A DNA stretch of 64,000 bases from Physella acuta (GCF_028476545.1 NW_026732705.1:1-64000), one strand, 5' to 3'. Positions 13,026 to 42,725 are shown, counted from the first letter of the stretch. Numbers and translations: made by a program. Notes: generated by a model not told the origin, from the letters alone.

Positions 13026-13122
13026 ACAGATGACTCGCAGATAATGAAAGAATGGAATTAAGGTGGGTCACGTGATCGAGGCTGTGAGCGCCATGATTCG
13101 ACCGTTGCAGTGACGTCAAAAG
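13026..13122 (+). promoter_or_regulatory. FGFR 5' leader with four short upstream ORFs
   Basis: The T-rich tract and TTCAG ending at 13,025 look like a splice acceptor, so this leader probably begins an internal 5' exon. It holds four complete short uORFs: 13,030-13,044 (MTRR), 13,044-13,061 (MKEWN), 13,052-13,075 (MELRWVT) and 13,093-13,113 (MIRPLQ). The stop of the last lies 9 nt before the receptor ATG. A perfect CRE palindrome TGACGTCA stands at 13,111-13,118 and an E-box CACGTG at 13,069-13,074. The main ATG has A at -3 and G at +4, a strong context that would favour reinitiation or leaky scanning. Confidence 0.5.
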
Positions 13123-30751
<17,629 letters not shown>

Positions 30752-30766
30752 TTGTGAGCTTGTTGA

Positions 30767-30965
30767 GGATGGTAGCTGTGTCACTATTTGCTGATGGTAG
30801 CTGTGTCACTATTTGCTGATGGTAGCTGTGTCATTATTGGCTGATGGTAGCTGTGTCATTATTGGCTGATGGTAGCTGTGTCATTATTGGCTGATGGTAG
30901 CCGTGTCATTATTGGCTGATGGTAGCTGTGTCATTATTGACTGATGGTAGGTCTGTCATTGCTGA
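30767..30965 (+). repeat. 25-bp minisatellite just after the FGFR stop codon
   Basis: CTGATGGTAGCTGTGTCATT followed by ATTGG repeats at exactly 25-bp spacing (30,791, 30,816, 30,841, 30,866 and so on), about eight copies. It begins some 15-20 nt past the TGA, so it lies in the mRNA. Confidence 0.93.
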
Positions 30966-33900
30966 TAGTGATCTTGCAACAGATGGTGACTAACTAAAGA
31001 TGACTCTGGAGGATGGTGACCATGCTATTGTCTTTAGTTTTTGCTAAAGAGGAACATTGATGTGAGTAGAAGCCGGTGTTCAAGTGCTCAAGTATTCTTG
31101 AGATTCCATTTTCACAAAAGTGGCATCATCAGATTTCATAGCAGTGAATATTTAAAACATTGATGGCAGTGTGCCACATTTCATTGCAGTGTTTATGATA
31201 GAAAATCAGGATAAATGTGCCAAATGAGAAATGAAATCCATGGCTGGATGTGTTTAGTGTAAATAACAGGAAAAAAAAACTTTAAAAAACACAAGCCAAA
31301 AGATTGTAATTTTTATTACAAATCATTTTTCTCATTACATGAATATAATCCATTCAGGTAGATGGATGATTTCCTTTTATTTTTTTTTTGGTTATTCTAA
31401 GTAACTCTTTAATTGATGACACCAATTATAACAGAGCAACTGTAGGGCATCTCATTTGTTTAAAATTTTTCTTATTGATACAATCAGTATTAAATTAATC
31501 GGGTTAACAGTGGGCGCTAGACTGTCTGTTTGTGCTGTTAATTTCAATTCTGTGATGGAGAGAGACCAGTGGCCTGCAGGTTCCAGCAATCTGCTGGATC
31601 ACATGTACATTGTTTTCTACAGAGGGTTTTAGATGGCATGTTTTGTGGCATTGTGATTGGTTAAAAACTTGGATTTCATGTAAAGTTTAGTTTCATCAAA
31701 AGTTGAACTTGATGAAAAGCTTGACGTTGTGAAAAGTTGCAGTGGAGGGTTTCATGAAGGATTTATGTTGAAGATTAGAATTCTTTAGAACTGATAAATG
31801 AATGAAATCCAGCTTGAAATGCCTGGAATGGAATATTCTCTCCATGTTCACAATGACCGACAAAGAACAAGAATTCTTCATGTATATGATCATATAACAT
31901 TTTGACAATTTGTAATGAAACAAAATTTTATGTACTTAACATATTTATTACAAGCTTACTTTCTTAGCTAACATTCATATCTGTAGGTTTTATTTCCATT
32001 TTTTTCATTCACTAAATGGCTTAGAACTTGTTTTTCATCTATTTAGGTTTTTAAATGTTAAATATTAAAAAAATAATGTAGGGAGCATAATCTACTAGCA
32101 TAAATACGTTTTTTAACAGTAAAAGTGCTTAGCAGTATGTGTAAATTTAGATTCATGGAGTCTAGACGTTGCATCGTTGGTTTCTTGTATACATTGTCAG
32201 TAGTGCTTCTAGTATATGAAAATGTTGATTGTGTCATATGCTCACTTAATATTTATAATTGTTCATGTTCTCTTTTGTAGTTCACATCATGCATTATTCT
32301 TTTCCAATAATTTATTTTGTTGTTTAATTTTTATAATTTTTTTTGTAATCAGTGAATGGCCAGATAATTTAAAAAAATAGAAACCACACTTGAAAAAGGG
32401 GGTGAAGTAAGAATAAACAGTGTTGATTTATTTTCTCTATTTCTCTACTGTTTTCCTTTTTTTTTTAACATCTTTTTACACTTTTACAATTTAAACTTAC
32501 ATGGCATTTGGAAAATAATCTATGACAAAAATAAGAGATTACCGTCTCATTTGTGTTAACTTAAACATTGTTTAATTAATAGATTTGTTTAATGGCCACT
32601 AATATATTTTATACAAGTTCTGATTGAGACACAAATCGTCAGAGATCGCTCTTAGTTTTGTTACTTATAAATATTGTTCAACTTAAAATTGTGTTCATGG
32701 AAGTTTAGATATTATTTTATACAAGGTCTGATTGTCTTAAGAACATTTGATGTACAAATCATTTAGTTATTTCTGCCTTAAAATATTATTTAAGGCATTG
32801 TAAATATTGTGTAAAGATTTCGTTATTTAATCGAACTTAATCATATTTCCACATTTGTTTCAATTTTTTTTAAAAGATGTGTTTGTATCACAGGTTAAAG
32901 CTTACCATTTCTGCAATTGAAATTAATGGCAGGTAGTCAATAATGTGTTTGAAATAAACTTAATCAAAGTAAATTAGAAATATTGGGGACCTTAGGTTAA
33001 ACGTAGTTGATAAATGACATGCTTTCTTTAGTCACAAGACCTTCACAAATTTAGACCCTTCTCCCATCAAAAAAGAAACTCCCCACCCCATGCTGTTAAA
33101 AATACAATTGTAATGGTAACTTTTCTTATAAAAAACACTTAGTTGGAAAGTAATCCACAAATATTAAGTTAATTCACAATTTTTTGTTTAAAAGTCTGAT
33201 AAAGATGTGTATATAATACAATAGCAACTTTTGTTTTCTTTGAAACTTGCATTTACCTTTGAATCACATGTTCATCACAATGGTGTTCACAGATTTTGTA
33301 CAACTTGAATCAGTTTATTGTTGTACACAAGTTTAGCCACTGCCCATTTGTCTAACATTTTACAAATTTACAAATGGAATTTTCTGTTTTATAAACATTT
33401 TACATCACTCATACAATGTGTTCAGAATAATGTACTTATCGAATCCTAAGTGGGCTTCCAGAAGGGGAAATAAATCACTCCACTAGTTGGCAAGTGTGTT
33501 ATAAATTCAATCTATTATTTTAAGAATTACCTGTTAAACTGTTTTTTTAATTCGGAAAAGTTATTTTAAAGACTTATAAATTACTTAGTTTAAATATATT
33601 AAATATTGATGTAATTAGTTTTAAATTGCGGGTTTAACAATTGAAGTAAAATAACAAATGTTAGGAAAACAATTAAATTCATCTGCTAAAGTTTGTTGCT
33701 TTGCTGTAAACTTGTTACTTGATTGTTGTGTATAGTTGCAAGCTTATTTTAAATGTTGAGGTTTAGTGCTCATTTATGTTATGTATTATAGTACCCACAT
33801 GTTGACTGAACATGTGGAAAATATATTTTAGGTTGTATTTGTTAGATTACACTGAGAAACGTTGTTTGTTTAGGTGAATATTTTTTTCATTGTCATAAAA

Positions 33901-34067
33901 TAAACTTCAAAAACTTTCTAGGCTAATTTAAGTCATTTCTAATTGGATAGATTTTTTTTCTTTAATGCTGTCAAATTGTTTTGAGTATTTTCCTTAAACA
34001 TTGTATTTGATTGATTTGTTGTGTACAATATAGTTGTGGTTGTATGCACAATATAAAACTAAAACAC

Positions 34068-34073
34068 AATAAA
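34068..34073 (+). terminator. Likely FGFR polyadenylation signal AATAAA
   Basis: The hexamer is followed within 10-30 nt by T-rich and GT-rich sequence. An alternative hexamer lies at 33,899-33,904. Confidence 0.55.
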
Positions 34074-34267
34074 TTTTGTTTTCTTTCTTGTTTGTTTGGT
34101 CAGTGTACCTGTTTGTGTCACCAGTGTATTCACTTAACTTTCACCAGATGGTGAGTTACCTCCTGTTTGTGTCACCAATGAGCGCACAAGTTTCAGTATA
34201 TACTTTTATTTCTACTGTAAAATAGTATATCATTCAGTATTGATCAATTAATATTATCTACCACTTT

Positions 34268-34335
34268 AGCGCCCTCGTTTGGGTCGGAGCCCGAGGCGGC
34301 CGCCCCACCCCGCCCCCTCTATTGCTACGCCTCTG
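34268..34335. mobile_element. Solo end of a DNA transposon
   Basis: A sudden GC-rich stretch in AT-rich surroundings ends in GCTACGCCTCTG. Its complement, CAGAGGCGTAGC, is a familiar start of hAT-type and other MITEs in animals. No partner end or target duplication was found, so it is a fragment. Confidence 0.4.
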
Positions 34336-35220
34336 ACTAATGTAATGAGGTAACTATTGTATTTAATAAAAATCTTTTAATTGCAAACATTTCAGATAGC
34401 TCCAGTGCAATTATTTTGGATAGAGGTTGGAAGTTAGTGTTGTTTTCACTAACTTTGAAAAGATTTAGATTTTCAAACGAAATTAATTGTTGGCACCACA
34501 AGATCCTAAACAGATTTTCAAAGTAGAATTCCGCCATATTATCTTGTATATTGGTATACAGTCCATCAAAGAGAGGTTCTGGGCCCTCACTGCAGGGTAC
34601 ATAAACGGCCACCCTGGCTAATAAATCAAAAGGTAAAGTGTATTTTGGTGACCACAGACAGATCGTTTTTTTAAAAATCTGGTTAAAATATATAGATTTA
34701 AAATTTAATTAATGAAAAATTAACGACGGAGATCAGCTTGTATGACAATGTAGTAAGGGAAATAACTTAACAAATAAATGGAGAATCCCTAACTACCCCA
34801 GAGTTACTTCCCTGCACATTTTTCCATCGCGAACAACTCGCCACTCCTCTTAAAAATGGCGTCACACTTATGGAAATATGATGGAAATATTACTTGGGTT
34901 ATTTCCCTTATCAACAGCAACAAATTAAAATAAAAAATGACATAAAGTAACCTAGCATTTCAAACTGTTGGCTAGCCATTAAAGTCAGGTTGGTTCTATT
35001 TACCAATAACTAATTTTCATAAAAATTTATAGAAGTTGAGCTTGAATCATTAAAAAAATATTTTAGTTTAATTTTTTTTCGTCATGGTGTCACCGCCCCT
35101 CCCCCTAACTGACGTCACGCTGTGGGCCGACACCCTTACCCACACACACATATACACAAGAAAGTAATTAGCAACCAAAATATAATTTATAAAGAAAATT
35201 TAAGAAAAAATTCAATGTTT
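34336..35220. other. Intergenic, no supported gene
   Basis: A 91-codon minus-strand frame (34,337-34,612) has no domain I recognise. The rest is AT-rich and unremarkable. Confidence 0.4.
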
Positions 35221-35260
35221 GATTTATTCCAATCTAACCATTTCCTGTGTCATTGTGCCA

Positions 35261-35545
35261 TCAAGTCATGTCGTAGTATTTGACAAAGATGGCAAACTAT
35301 TTCCACATCATAAGAGAACCAGTATAATGCCTGATTCGTTTTTGCGTATTTGAAACTTGGAAATGAGTTTTCTGCTTCCCATGGACTATTTCTGTACCGT
35401 CCGTCTATCGCGACAAACCAACCTTTGTCTGTAGGACATCCGCTATACATCTTGTTAATGAAGAAGCGCCTGCCATGTTTTTCATCATGGTGTCCTGGAA
35501 TAGAAAAGTGTTCAGCGTCTCTCGCTGACAAGACATTGGAAATCG
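35261..35545 (-). pseudogene. Fragment of a conserved host domain (FSIPGH...GRRFFIN...GW), frame broken near its end
   Basis: On the minus strand a frame reads HFSIPGHHDEKHGRRFFINK, then MYSGCPTDKGWFVAIDG, then SPWEAENSFPSFKYAKTNQA. Its conserved Gly, Cys, Trp and aromatic spacing looks like the end of a secreted or lectin-like domain that I recall from predicted molluscan proteins. The exact family name is not known to me. The last residues that fit the pattern, FAIFVKYYDMT and a stop (TGA at 35,261-35,263), lie in a different frame from the rest, which points to a frameshift. A fair splice acceptor (ACTTTTCAG) precedes the segment at about 35,546. No upstream exon was found on this strand, so I read it as a decayed terminal exon. 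Confidence 0.45.
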
Positions 35546-36179
35546 CTGAAAAGTTGATACAGAACTACACATTTGATACAATACTTATTAATGAAATTTC
35601 ATCAACCTAGCGGCAACGGTACTCAAGTACACACACACACACACGCACACGCACCCCCCCCCCCCCACACACACAGGGACAGAATTGCAAAGCCCAGTTT
35701 TTCTGACTCGATTACGCGTAAAACGCCAACATTTTGATCAATCTGCATTTATTATTTTTGCCCCATTAAAATATGTCCCTAAAAACTCAGTATAATATGG
35801 TGAAGTACTGCGAAGAAAAACGGTGAAAACTGTCAAAATTTAATGTGATTTTAGTGCACGATTACAATACTTCCTCTATATACACTGTATACGAGAAATT
35901 ACATAGACGTTACTTATAGCTTTGCATACATTTTCTGCATTTCAGTAATAAAGCAATTCGCGCATACTTGCCTACATACAATTTCCAATAAATGAAGCTA
36001 TTTGAGAGGTATTTTGGTGGTCGTGTCAAGGTATTTTGAAATTTAGAAAAAATTAATTAAAAAACGTTTTAATAAGCTTTTATGTAATACTGCATTAAAA
36101 AGTAGAAAATAAATTATACACTACTATTTAAATTATTATAAAGAAAAGCGTGAGATCCACGCTTCTACCACTACTCACT
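35546..36179. other. Intergenic, no gene seen
   Basis: It holds an (AC)n/C-run at 35,629-35,672 and AT-rich sequence. No exon or RNA gene was recognised. Confidence 0.4.
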
Positions 36180-38505
36180 ACTCATAACCGTTCGATCCCC
36201 CACGCCCTCCTCTTTTCCCTAATCCCGCTAGGAGCGTAGGCCATAAAATTAACGGGCGACATAAATGTTTATTTTCTTGGTTAAGCACGACAACTCTATT
36301 AATACTGTCGACAGCATCATCCAAGCTTGGTTACTTCCCCTTAAGAGAGGATAATATCTGAATATGTGACTATGGGATGGGGGTGTGTCGTGCCAACACC
36401 CCCCTCCACAAACACACCCACCCTCGCACAATATAGAACGCAATATTAAAATCAAATATGAAATATATAATTTAATCATCGTCCACCCACACTATGGTAA
36501 ATGGATTATGGGGCGAGTGGTGTGTGTGTTTGGGGGGGGGGGGGGTGAAAGGGGTGACCTTGAGGTAAAAAAATCGGTGAAATAAGCTTCCTCGTTAGAG
36601 GCATCTTATTTATCTAATACAATACATGAAGCTTCAAAGACTAGTTCTCTCTTTCATTGTGAGTTGTTTAAAAAAACATAGGGGAAAAACCACCTTCATT
36701 TTAAAACATATCAAAGAAAACAATACAAATTGAAACGCGTTGGATTTATGTGATGTAGTATAACAATTTTAAAACAAGTTAATAGAAAGATTTTCGAATT
36801 ATACCCTAGTTACTTCACAATGTCGATCGATGCTTTAGTGATACAAAACATAGTTTTAAAAAGTTGTAAGCTGGGTTAACAAATATATTCTGATATATTT
36901 ATATGTTGTCTGGTGACTACAGTTGTTTAGGTTGTTTGATGACGGAGTTTTGTGTGTACGTGAAAGTGCTACGTGTAAACAATGTGTAGTGAGATTGTCT
37001 GACATTCGTGTATGTTCGATGGGTGTAGGACAGTGTCTAGTGCAAGGTTAACGTGTTCTGGTGTGTTTTGACATGTGGGTGGCTGAGCTAGTGTTCACTC
37101 GACGACCAATGGAAGATGGTCAAAGGGAAACAACTAGTGGCACGGACTATGGAGGGGGAGGGGGGTGAAGGAGGATAAATGAAACGTAACACGCATGTCT
37201 AAACCCGAGACATAGTGTGTTCAACAGCGATTTTTTTTTTTCATGACAATTGACTGGTTGTGTTTATTATTGATATAGGAAATTTCTTGACGTGTGTTAG
37301 CTATTGTGAAGACCTCACAAGATAATCTAGTTCGACTGTGTAGCTTAGCTGTCTTTGGTACACAAATTAAATTGTGTAAAGTTGTGTGGATTCTGTGTGT
37401 GGGTTCTGTGTGTGGATTCTGTGTGTGGATTATGATTTGTTCGTGGAATAAGCAAGGACTTTATTTCTGAACATAGCCTCTATGTAATCAATAGGACCCA
37501 TCAACCAAAAAAAAACAACAACATTACGAGGAAACATCAGCTAGCGTACCCATCAGCTAGAGGAACCATCAGCTACATGATTCATCAGCTAGAGGCCCCA
37601 TCACCTAGGGGACCCATCAGCTAAAGGACCCATCAGCTAGAGGCCCCATCAGCTAGAGGCCCATCAGCTAGAGGCCCATCAGCTAGAGTATCCATCAGCT
37701 AGAGTATCCATCAGCTAGAGTATCCATCAGCTAGAGTATCCATCAGCTAGAGTATCCATCAGCTAGAGGACCCATCAGCTAGAGGCCCATCAGCTAGAGT
37801 ATCCATCAGCTAGAGTATCCATCAGCTAGAGTATCCATCAGCTAGAGGACCCATCAGCTAGAGGCCCATCAGCTAGAGTATCCATCAGAGGCCCCATCAG
37901 CTAGAGGCCCCATCAGCTAGAGGCCCATCAGCTAGAGTATCCATCAGCTAGAGGCCCCATCAGCTAGAGTATCCATCAGAGGCCCCATCAGCTAGAGACC
38001 CCATCAGCTAGAGGCCCCATCACCTAGGGGACCCATCAGCTAGAGGCCCCTTTAGCTAGAGTATCCATCAGCTAGAGGCCCCATCAGCTAGAGGCCCCAT
38101 CAGCTAGAGGCCCCATCAGCTAGAGGCCCCATCAGCTAGAGGCCCATCAGCTAGAGTATCCATCAGCTAGAGTATCCATCAGCTAGAGTATCCATCAGCT
38201 AGAGTATCCATCAGCTAGAGGACCCATCAGCTAGAGGACTCATCAGCTAGACTACCCATAAGCTAGATCAACAAGATGATCAAACACAATGAAAATCGGT
38301 AAGTGCGTAACGTGCGTGTATATGTATACAGTAAATAAAAACAACGTATTATAAACAAACTACCACAAACCAACGAACATAAGTTACCACCATTAACCGA
38401 CAACAGACCAACGAACGAGATCTAACCCGTCAACAGACAACCAACCAAACAGCGACCAAAAAAACTACGAACTACAACTAACACCAGTAACCGACAAATG
38501 AAAGA
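36180..38505. repeat. Tandem segment, copy 1 of ~3-kb unit
   Basis: The copy opens with ACCGTTCGATCCCCCACGCC. It then has a CGACAACTCTATTAATACTG block, GTGTGGATTATGATTTGTTC, a CATCAGCTAGAG minisatellite, and the closing ATGATCAAACACAATGAAAA. The same blocks in the same order recur from 39,275. It has about 890 bp (36,497-37,385) that the second copy lacks. Confidence 0.85.
37534..38268. repeat. CATCAGCTAGAG minisatellite, copy 1
   Basis: About 45 units of 15-17 bp read CATCAGCTAGAG plus a variable linker: GCCC, GGCCC, GACCC or TATCC. Linker types come in runs, so short blocks of units have been amplified repeatedly. Confidence 0.95.
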
Positions 38506-38510
38506 CACTT

Positions 38511-39272
38511 AGGACGTCATTACTCCTCCCAGTATAAAATTTGGACGTCATCACTCCTCCCAGCATTCAAGTAAGACGTCACTACACCTCCAAGCATACA
38601 ACTAGGACGTCATTACACCCCACAGTAAACAATTAGGATGTCGATATACATTCCAGCATACAATTAGGAAGTTATTACACATCTCTGCATACAATTAGGA
38701 TGTCATTAACATTCAAGCATACATTTAGTACGTCATTACACATCACAGCATACAAGTAAGACGTCATGACACATTTTAGCATAAAAGTAGAACAACAGTA
38801 CATCTTCCAGCATAAAATTAGGACGTCTATACACATTCAAGTATACGCCATTACATATTCCAGCATATAATTTGGAGATCATAACACATCACAGCATATA
38901 AGCAGGACGTCATTACACATTCTAGCATACAATTAGGACGTCATAACACATCCCAGCATATAAGTAGGAATTACACATTTCAGCACGACATTAGAACGAC
39001 ATTACACCTCCCAGCATACAATTAGGATGTCATTACACCTCCCAGCATACAATTAAGATGTCATTACACGTCCCAGCATACAATTAAGATGTCATTACAC
39101 GTCACAGCATAGAATTAGGATGTCATTACACCTCCCAGCATACAATTAGGATGTCATTACACCTCCCAGCATACAATTAGGATGTCATTACATTTCCAAG
39201 CATACATATAGGACATTACACCTCATAACATAAAATGTGGGCGTAATTACACCTCCCGGCATAGTATTAGGA
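38511..39272. repeat. ~31-bp minisatellite with GACGTCA
   Basis: Units of about 31 bp contain GGACGTCATTACACCTCCC then AGCATACAATTA, about 24 copies, most regular at 39,000-39,200. Many keep the CRE-like core ACGTCA. Confidence 0.9.
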
Positions 39273-39335
39273 CGTGTTAAACCGTTCGATCCCCACCCAC
39301 TCCCCTTTCCCCAATTCCCCTAAAAGCGTTGGTTC

Positions 39336-39541
39336 CAGGGGTCGGCAACCTTTTGAAGCGGAAGAGCCAAAAGCTACAATTTTCATAATTTCCCTGGTTT
39401 TAAAGAGCCACTAACATTTTCTTATTTCAAGTATTTTATTTTTTATTAAGAATATTAGTATTTGTGCAAGGAGCTGGAGAGCCGCATCTTGACATCAAAA
39501 GAGCCACATGCGGATCGCGAGCCGCAGGTTGCCGACCCCTG
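39336..39541. mobile_element. hAT-like MITE, 206 bp, inserted in the duplicated segment
   Basis: Perfect 16-bp inverted ends CAGGGGTCGGCAACCT and AGGTTGCCGACCCCTG enclose a short interior with AGAGCCA/GAGCCGC motifs. It is a different subfamily from the 8,367 and 18,504 elements. The 8-bp flanks GTTGGTTC and GTTTAGTC agree at five positions, a weak target duplication. The homologous place in copy 1 (about 36,236) has no insert. Confidence 0.88.
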
Positions 39542-39954
39542 GTTTAGTCTACTGTTATAAAATTAACTGGGGCAACATGTAGATATTTTTTTTTTGTTAA
39601 GCGCGACAACTCTATTTATACTGTCGACAACATTAATCAAGTTTGGTTACTTCCTCTTAAATTAAGAGAGGATAATATTTGAATATGTGACTATGGGTGG
39701 GGTTTACATGACCCCCTCCCCCCTCCACGGAATGCAATATTAAAATTAAATATGAAATATATATTTTAATCATCGTCCACCCAAACTATTGTGTGGATTC
39801 TGTGTGTGGATTATGATTTGTTCTTAGGATAAGTAAGGACTGTTTATTTCTGAACACCTTCTCTATGTAATCAATAGGACCCATCAACAAAAAAACCAAC
39901 AACACGAGGAAACACCAACAAGGCTCCATCAATAAAAGGACCGTTCAACTAGAG

Positions 39955-40742
39955 GAACCATCACCTACATCACTCATCAGCTACAGTACCCATCAGCTAG
40001 AGGCCCCATCACCTAGGGGACCCATCAGCTAGATGACACATCAACTAGAGGACCCATCAGCTAGAGGACCCATCAGCTAGAGGTCCCATCACCTAGGGGA
40101 CCCATCAGCTAGATGACCCATCAGCTAGAGGCCCCATCAGCTATAGGACCCATCAGCTAGAGGCCCCATCAGCTAGAGGTCAAACTAGCTAGAGGTCCCT
40201 TCAGCTAGATGACCCATCAGTTAGCGTACCCATCAGCTATAGGACCCATCAGCTAAAGGACCCATCAACGTGTGTACCTATCAGCTAGAGGCCACACCAG
40301 CTAGAAGCTCCATCAGCTAGAGGTCCCATTAGCTAAAGGACCCATCAGCCTAGGAACCCATCAGCTAAAGGACCCATCAGCCTAGGAACCCATCAGCTAA
40401 AGGACCCATCAGCCTAGGAACCCATCAGCTAAAGGACCCATCAGCCTAGGAACCCATCAGCTAAAGAACCCATCAGCTAGTGACCCATCAGCTAGAGGTC
40501 CCATCAGCTAGAGGTCCCATCAGCTAGAGGACCCATCAACTAGAGGACCCATCAGCTAGAGGTACCATCAGCTAGAGGTCCCATCAGCTAGTGACCCATC
40601 AGCTAGATGTCCCATCAGCTAGAGGACCCATCAGCTAGAGGACCCATCAACTAGAGGACCCATTAGCTAGAGGTCCCATCAGCTAGTGACCCATCAGCTA
40701 GAGGACCCACCAGCTAGAGGAACCATCAGCTAGAGGATCCAT
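39955..40742. repeat. CATCAGCTAGAG minisatellite, copy 2
   Basis: It has the same 15-17-bp units as at 37,534 but with more diverged linkers (GACCC, GTCCC, AACC). A 28-bp double unit, AGCCTAGGAACCCATCAGCT plus AAAGGACC, is amplified four times at 40,345-40,470. Confidence 0.93.
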
Positions 40743-40859
40743 CAACAAGATGATCAGACGCGATGAAAATCAGTAAGTTATTAGATTGTATGTATATTTA
40801 CATAGTAAACAAAAAACAACATATTAACAAAAAAAACAACCACAAAGCAACAAACATAA

Positions 40860-41515
40860 GTTACAACCAATAACTGACAAACAGACCAACGAACAACAAC
40901 TAACCCACTAACAGACAATCAACCAACAAATGACAACCGACCAACGAATGACAACTAACCCACTAACAGACAATCAACCAACAAATGACAACCAACCAAC
41001 GAACGACAACTAACCCACTAACAGACAATCAACCAACAAATGACAACCGACCAACGAATGACAACTAACCCACTAACAGACAATCAACCAACAAACGACA
41101 ACTAACACAACGAGCCGACAAATGACCAACTAATTCAAACAATCCTACCAACGACAACCGACCAACGAATGACAACTAACCCACTAACATACTATCAACC
41201 AACAAAGTACAACCGACCAACGAATGACAACTAACCCACTAACAGACAATCAACTAACCATCGACCACAAAACAACGAACCACAACTAACACCACTAACC
41301 GACAAATGACCAACTATAGACAACTAATTCATTAACCGACAACAAACCTACCAACGACAACCGACTAACGAATGACAACTAACAGAAAACCAACCAACCA
41401 ACCATCGACCACAAAACAACGAACCACAACTAATACCACAAACAAGCAACCGTCAACAAACAACTAAACAACTAACAGACAACCAACCAACAAACCAATC
41501 CAAGTCACCAGTACC
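40860..41515. repeat. CAACCAAC-type minisatellite
   Basis: Blocks of about 60 bp (GACAACTAACCCACTAACA, then GACAATCAACCAACAAATG, then ACAACCGACCAACGAATG) recur from 40,880 to 41,260, then decay. The base period is near 4 and 7 nt. The sequence is nearly G-free. Confidence 0.85.
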
Positions 41516-41599
41516 AAGCAAATAGCTGTTAAGTCATAAGTAGTTAGACACTTACCCGTCAAGTTCTTGTTGTTGTGGTTGTTGTGTGTATGTAAAATT

Positions 41600-42725
41600 G
41601 TTATTTTGTGTATGTATTGTTGAACCTTAAGCCTTAAAACTAACCTTAAACCTTATATCTTCAACCTTGACACTTATACCTTAAACCTTGGTTCTTGAAC
41701 CATTTACCTTGAACCTTCAACCTTTATTCTTGAGCCTTGAACCTTCAACCTTGGTTCTTGAGCCTTGAACCTTAAAAATTAAATCATAACCTTAAACCTT
41801 GATTCTAAGACATTGAACCTTGAACCTTGAACCTTAAACATTGGTTCTTTAGCCTTGTTTCTTCAACCGTAAACATTGGTTCTTTAGCCTTGAATCTTAA
41901 AAATTAAATCTTTAACCTTAAAACTTGGTTCTAAGATATTGAACCTTGAACCCTAAACATTGGTTCTTTAGCCTTGTTCCTTCAACTTTAAACATTGGTT
42001 CTTTAGCCTTGAATCTTAAAAATTAAATCTTTAACCTTAAACGTTGGTTCAAAGACATTGAACCTTGAACCTTAAACATTGGTTCTTTAGCCTTGAATCT
42101 TAAAAATTAAATCTTTAACCTTAATACTTGGTTCTAAGATATTGAACCTTGAACCCTAAACATTGGTTCTTTAGCCTTGTTCCTTCAACTTTAAACATTG
42201 GTTCTTTAGCCTTGAATCTTAAAAATTAAATCTTTAACCTTAAACCTTGGTTCAAAGACATTGAACCTTGAACCTTAAACATTGGTTCTTTAGCCTTGAA
42301 CCATAAAAATTAATCTTGGTTCTAAAAAATGGAATCTTGAACTTTAAACATTGGTTCTTTAGTCCTGTTCCTTCAACCTTCAACCTTGGTTCTTTAGCCT
42401 TGAACCTTAAAAATAAATCTTTATCCTTAAACATTGGTTCTTAGCCTTGTTCCTTGAACCTTAAACGTTGGTTCTTTAGCCTTGTTCTTTCAACCTTCAA
42501 CCTTGGTTCTTGAGCCTTGAACCTTAAAAGTTAAATCTTAAACCTTTAAACTTGGTTCTTAAAAATTAAATCTTGAAGCTTAAACACTGAACCTTAAACC
42601 TTGAATTATGGTTCTTGAACCTTAAACGGAACCTGCAACATCGACACTTGATCCTTGGTTCTTAAACCTCAACATTGAACATTGCAACTTAAAACAAAAA
42701 ATAAAACTTAAAACTTAAACCTTAT
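41600..42725. repeat. Satellite of AACCTTGGTTCTTTAGCC units, with ~203-bp higher order
   Basis: Short units such as ACCTTAAACCTTGGTTCTT and TAGCCTTGAACCTTAAA alternate with a 7-nt period. A larger unit is repeated at ~203 bp (TTGGTTCTAAGATATT at 41,925 and 42,128). Confidence 0.9.

Larger units (their letters stand above)
30752..34095 (+). other. FGFR 3' untranslated region (proposed)
   Basis: About 3.3 kb of AT-rich sequence without an open frame follows the stop. It starts with a 25-bp minisatellite. AATAAA hexamers stand at 33,899-33,904 and 34,068-34,073. The latter is followed by a T/GT-rich stretch (TTTTGTTTTCTTTCTTG), a good cleavage context. The end coordinate is an estimate. Confidence 0.5.
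39275..41515. repeat. Tandem segment, copy 2 of ~3-kb unit
   Basis: It is homologous to 36,180-38,505 in the same orientation (CCGTTCGATCCCC, ACAACTCTATTTATACTGTC, TGTGTGGATTATGATTTG, the minisatellite, and the end near AAGATGATCAGACGCGATG). It carries a hAT MITE that copy 1 lacks, and lacks an ~890-bp piece of copy 1. Confidence 0.85.

Noticed and set aside
34337-34612. 91-codon minus-strand frame
   Set aside because: No family was recognised, it sits next to a transposon end, and no splice or promoter context was seen. It could be transposon-derived but cannot be supported.
36170-36200. tRNA-like B box (GTTCGATCCC) suggesting a tRNA or SINE
   Set aside because: No A box or cloverleaf could be fitted upstream, and the same bases recur at 39,275 only as part of the local duplication.
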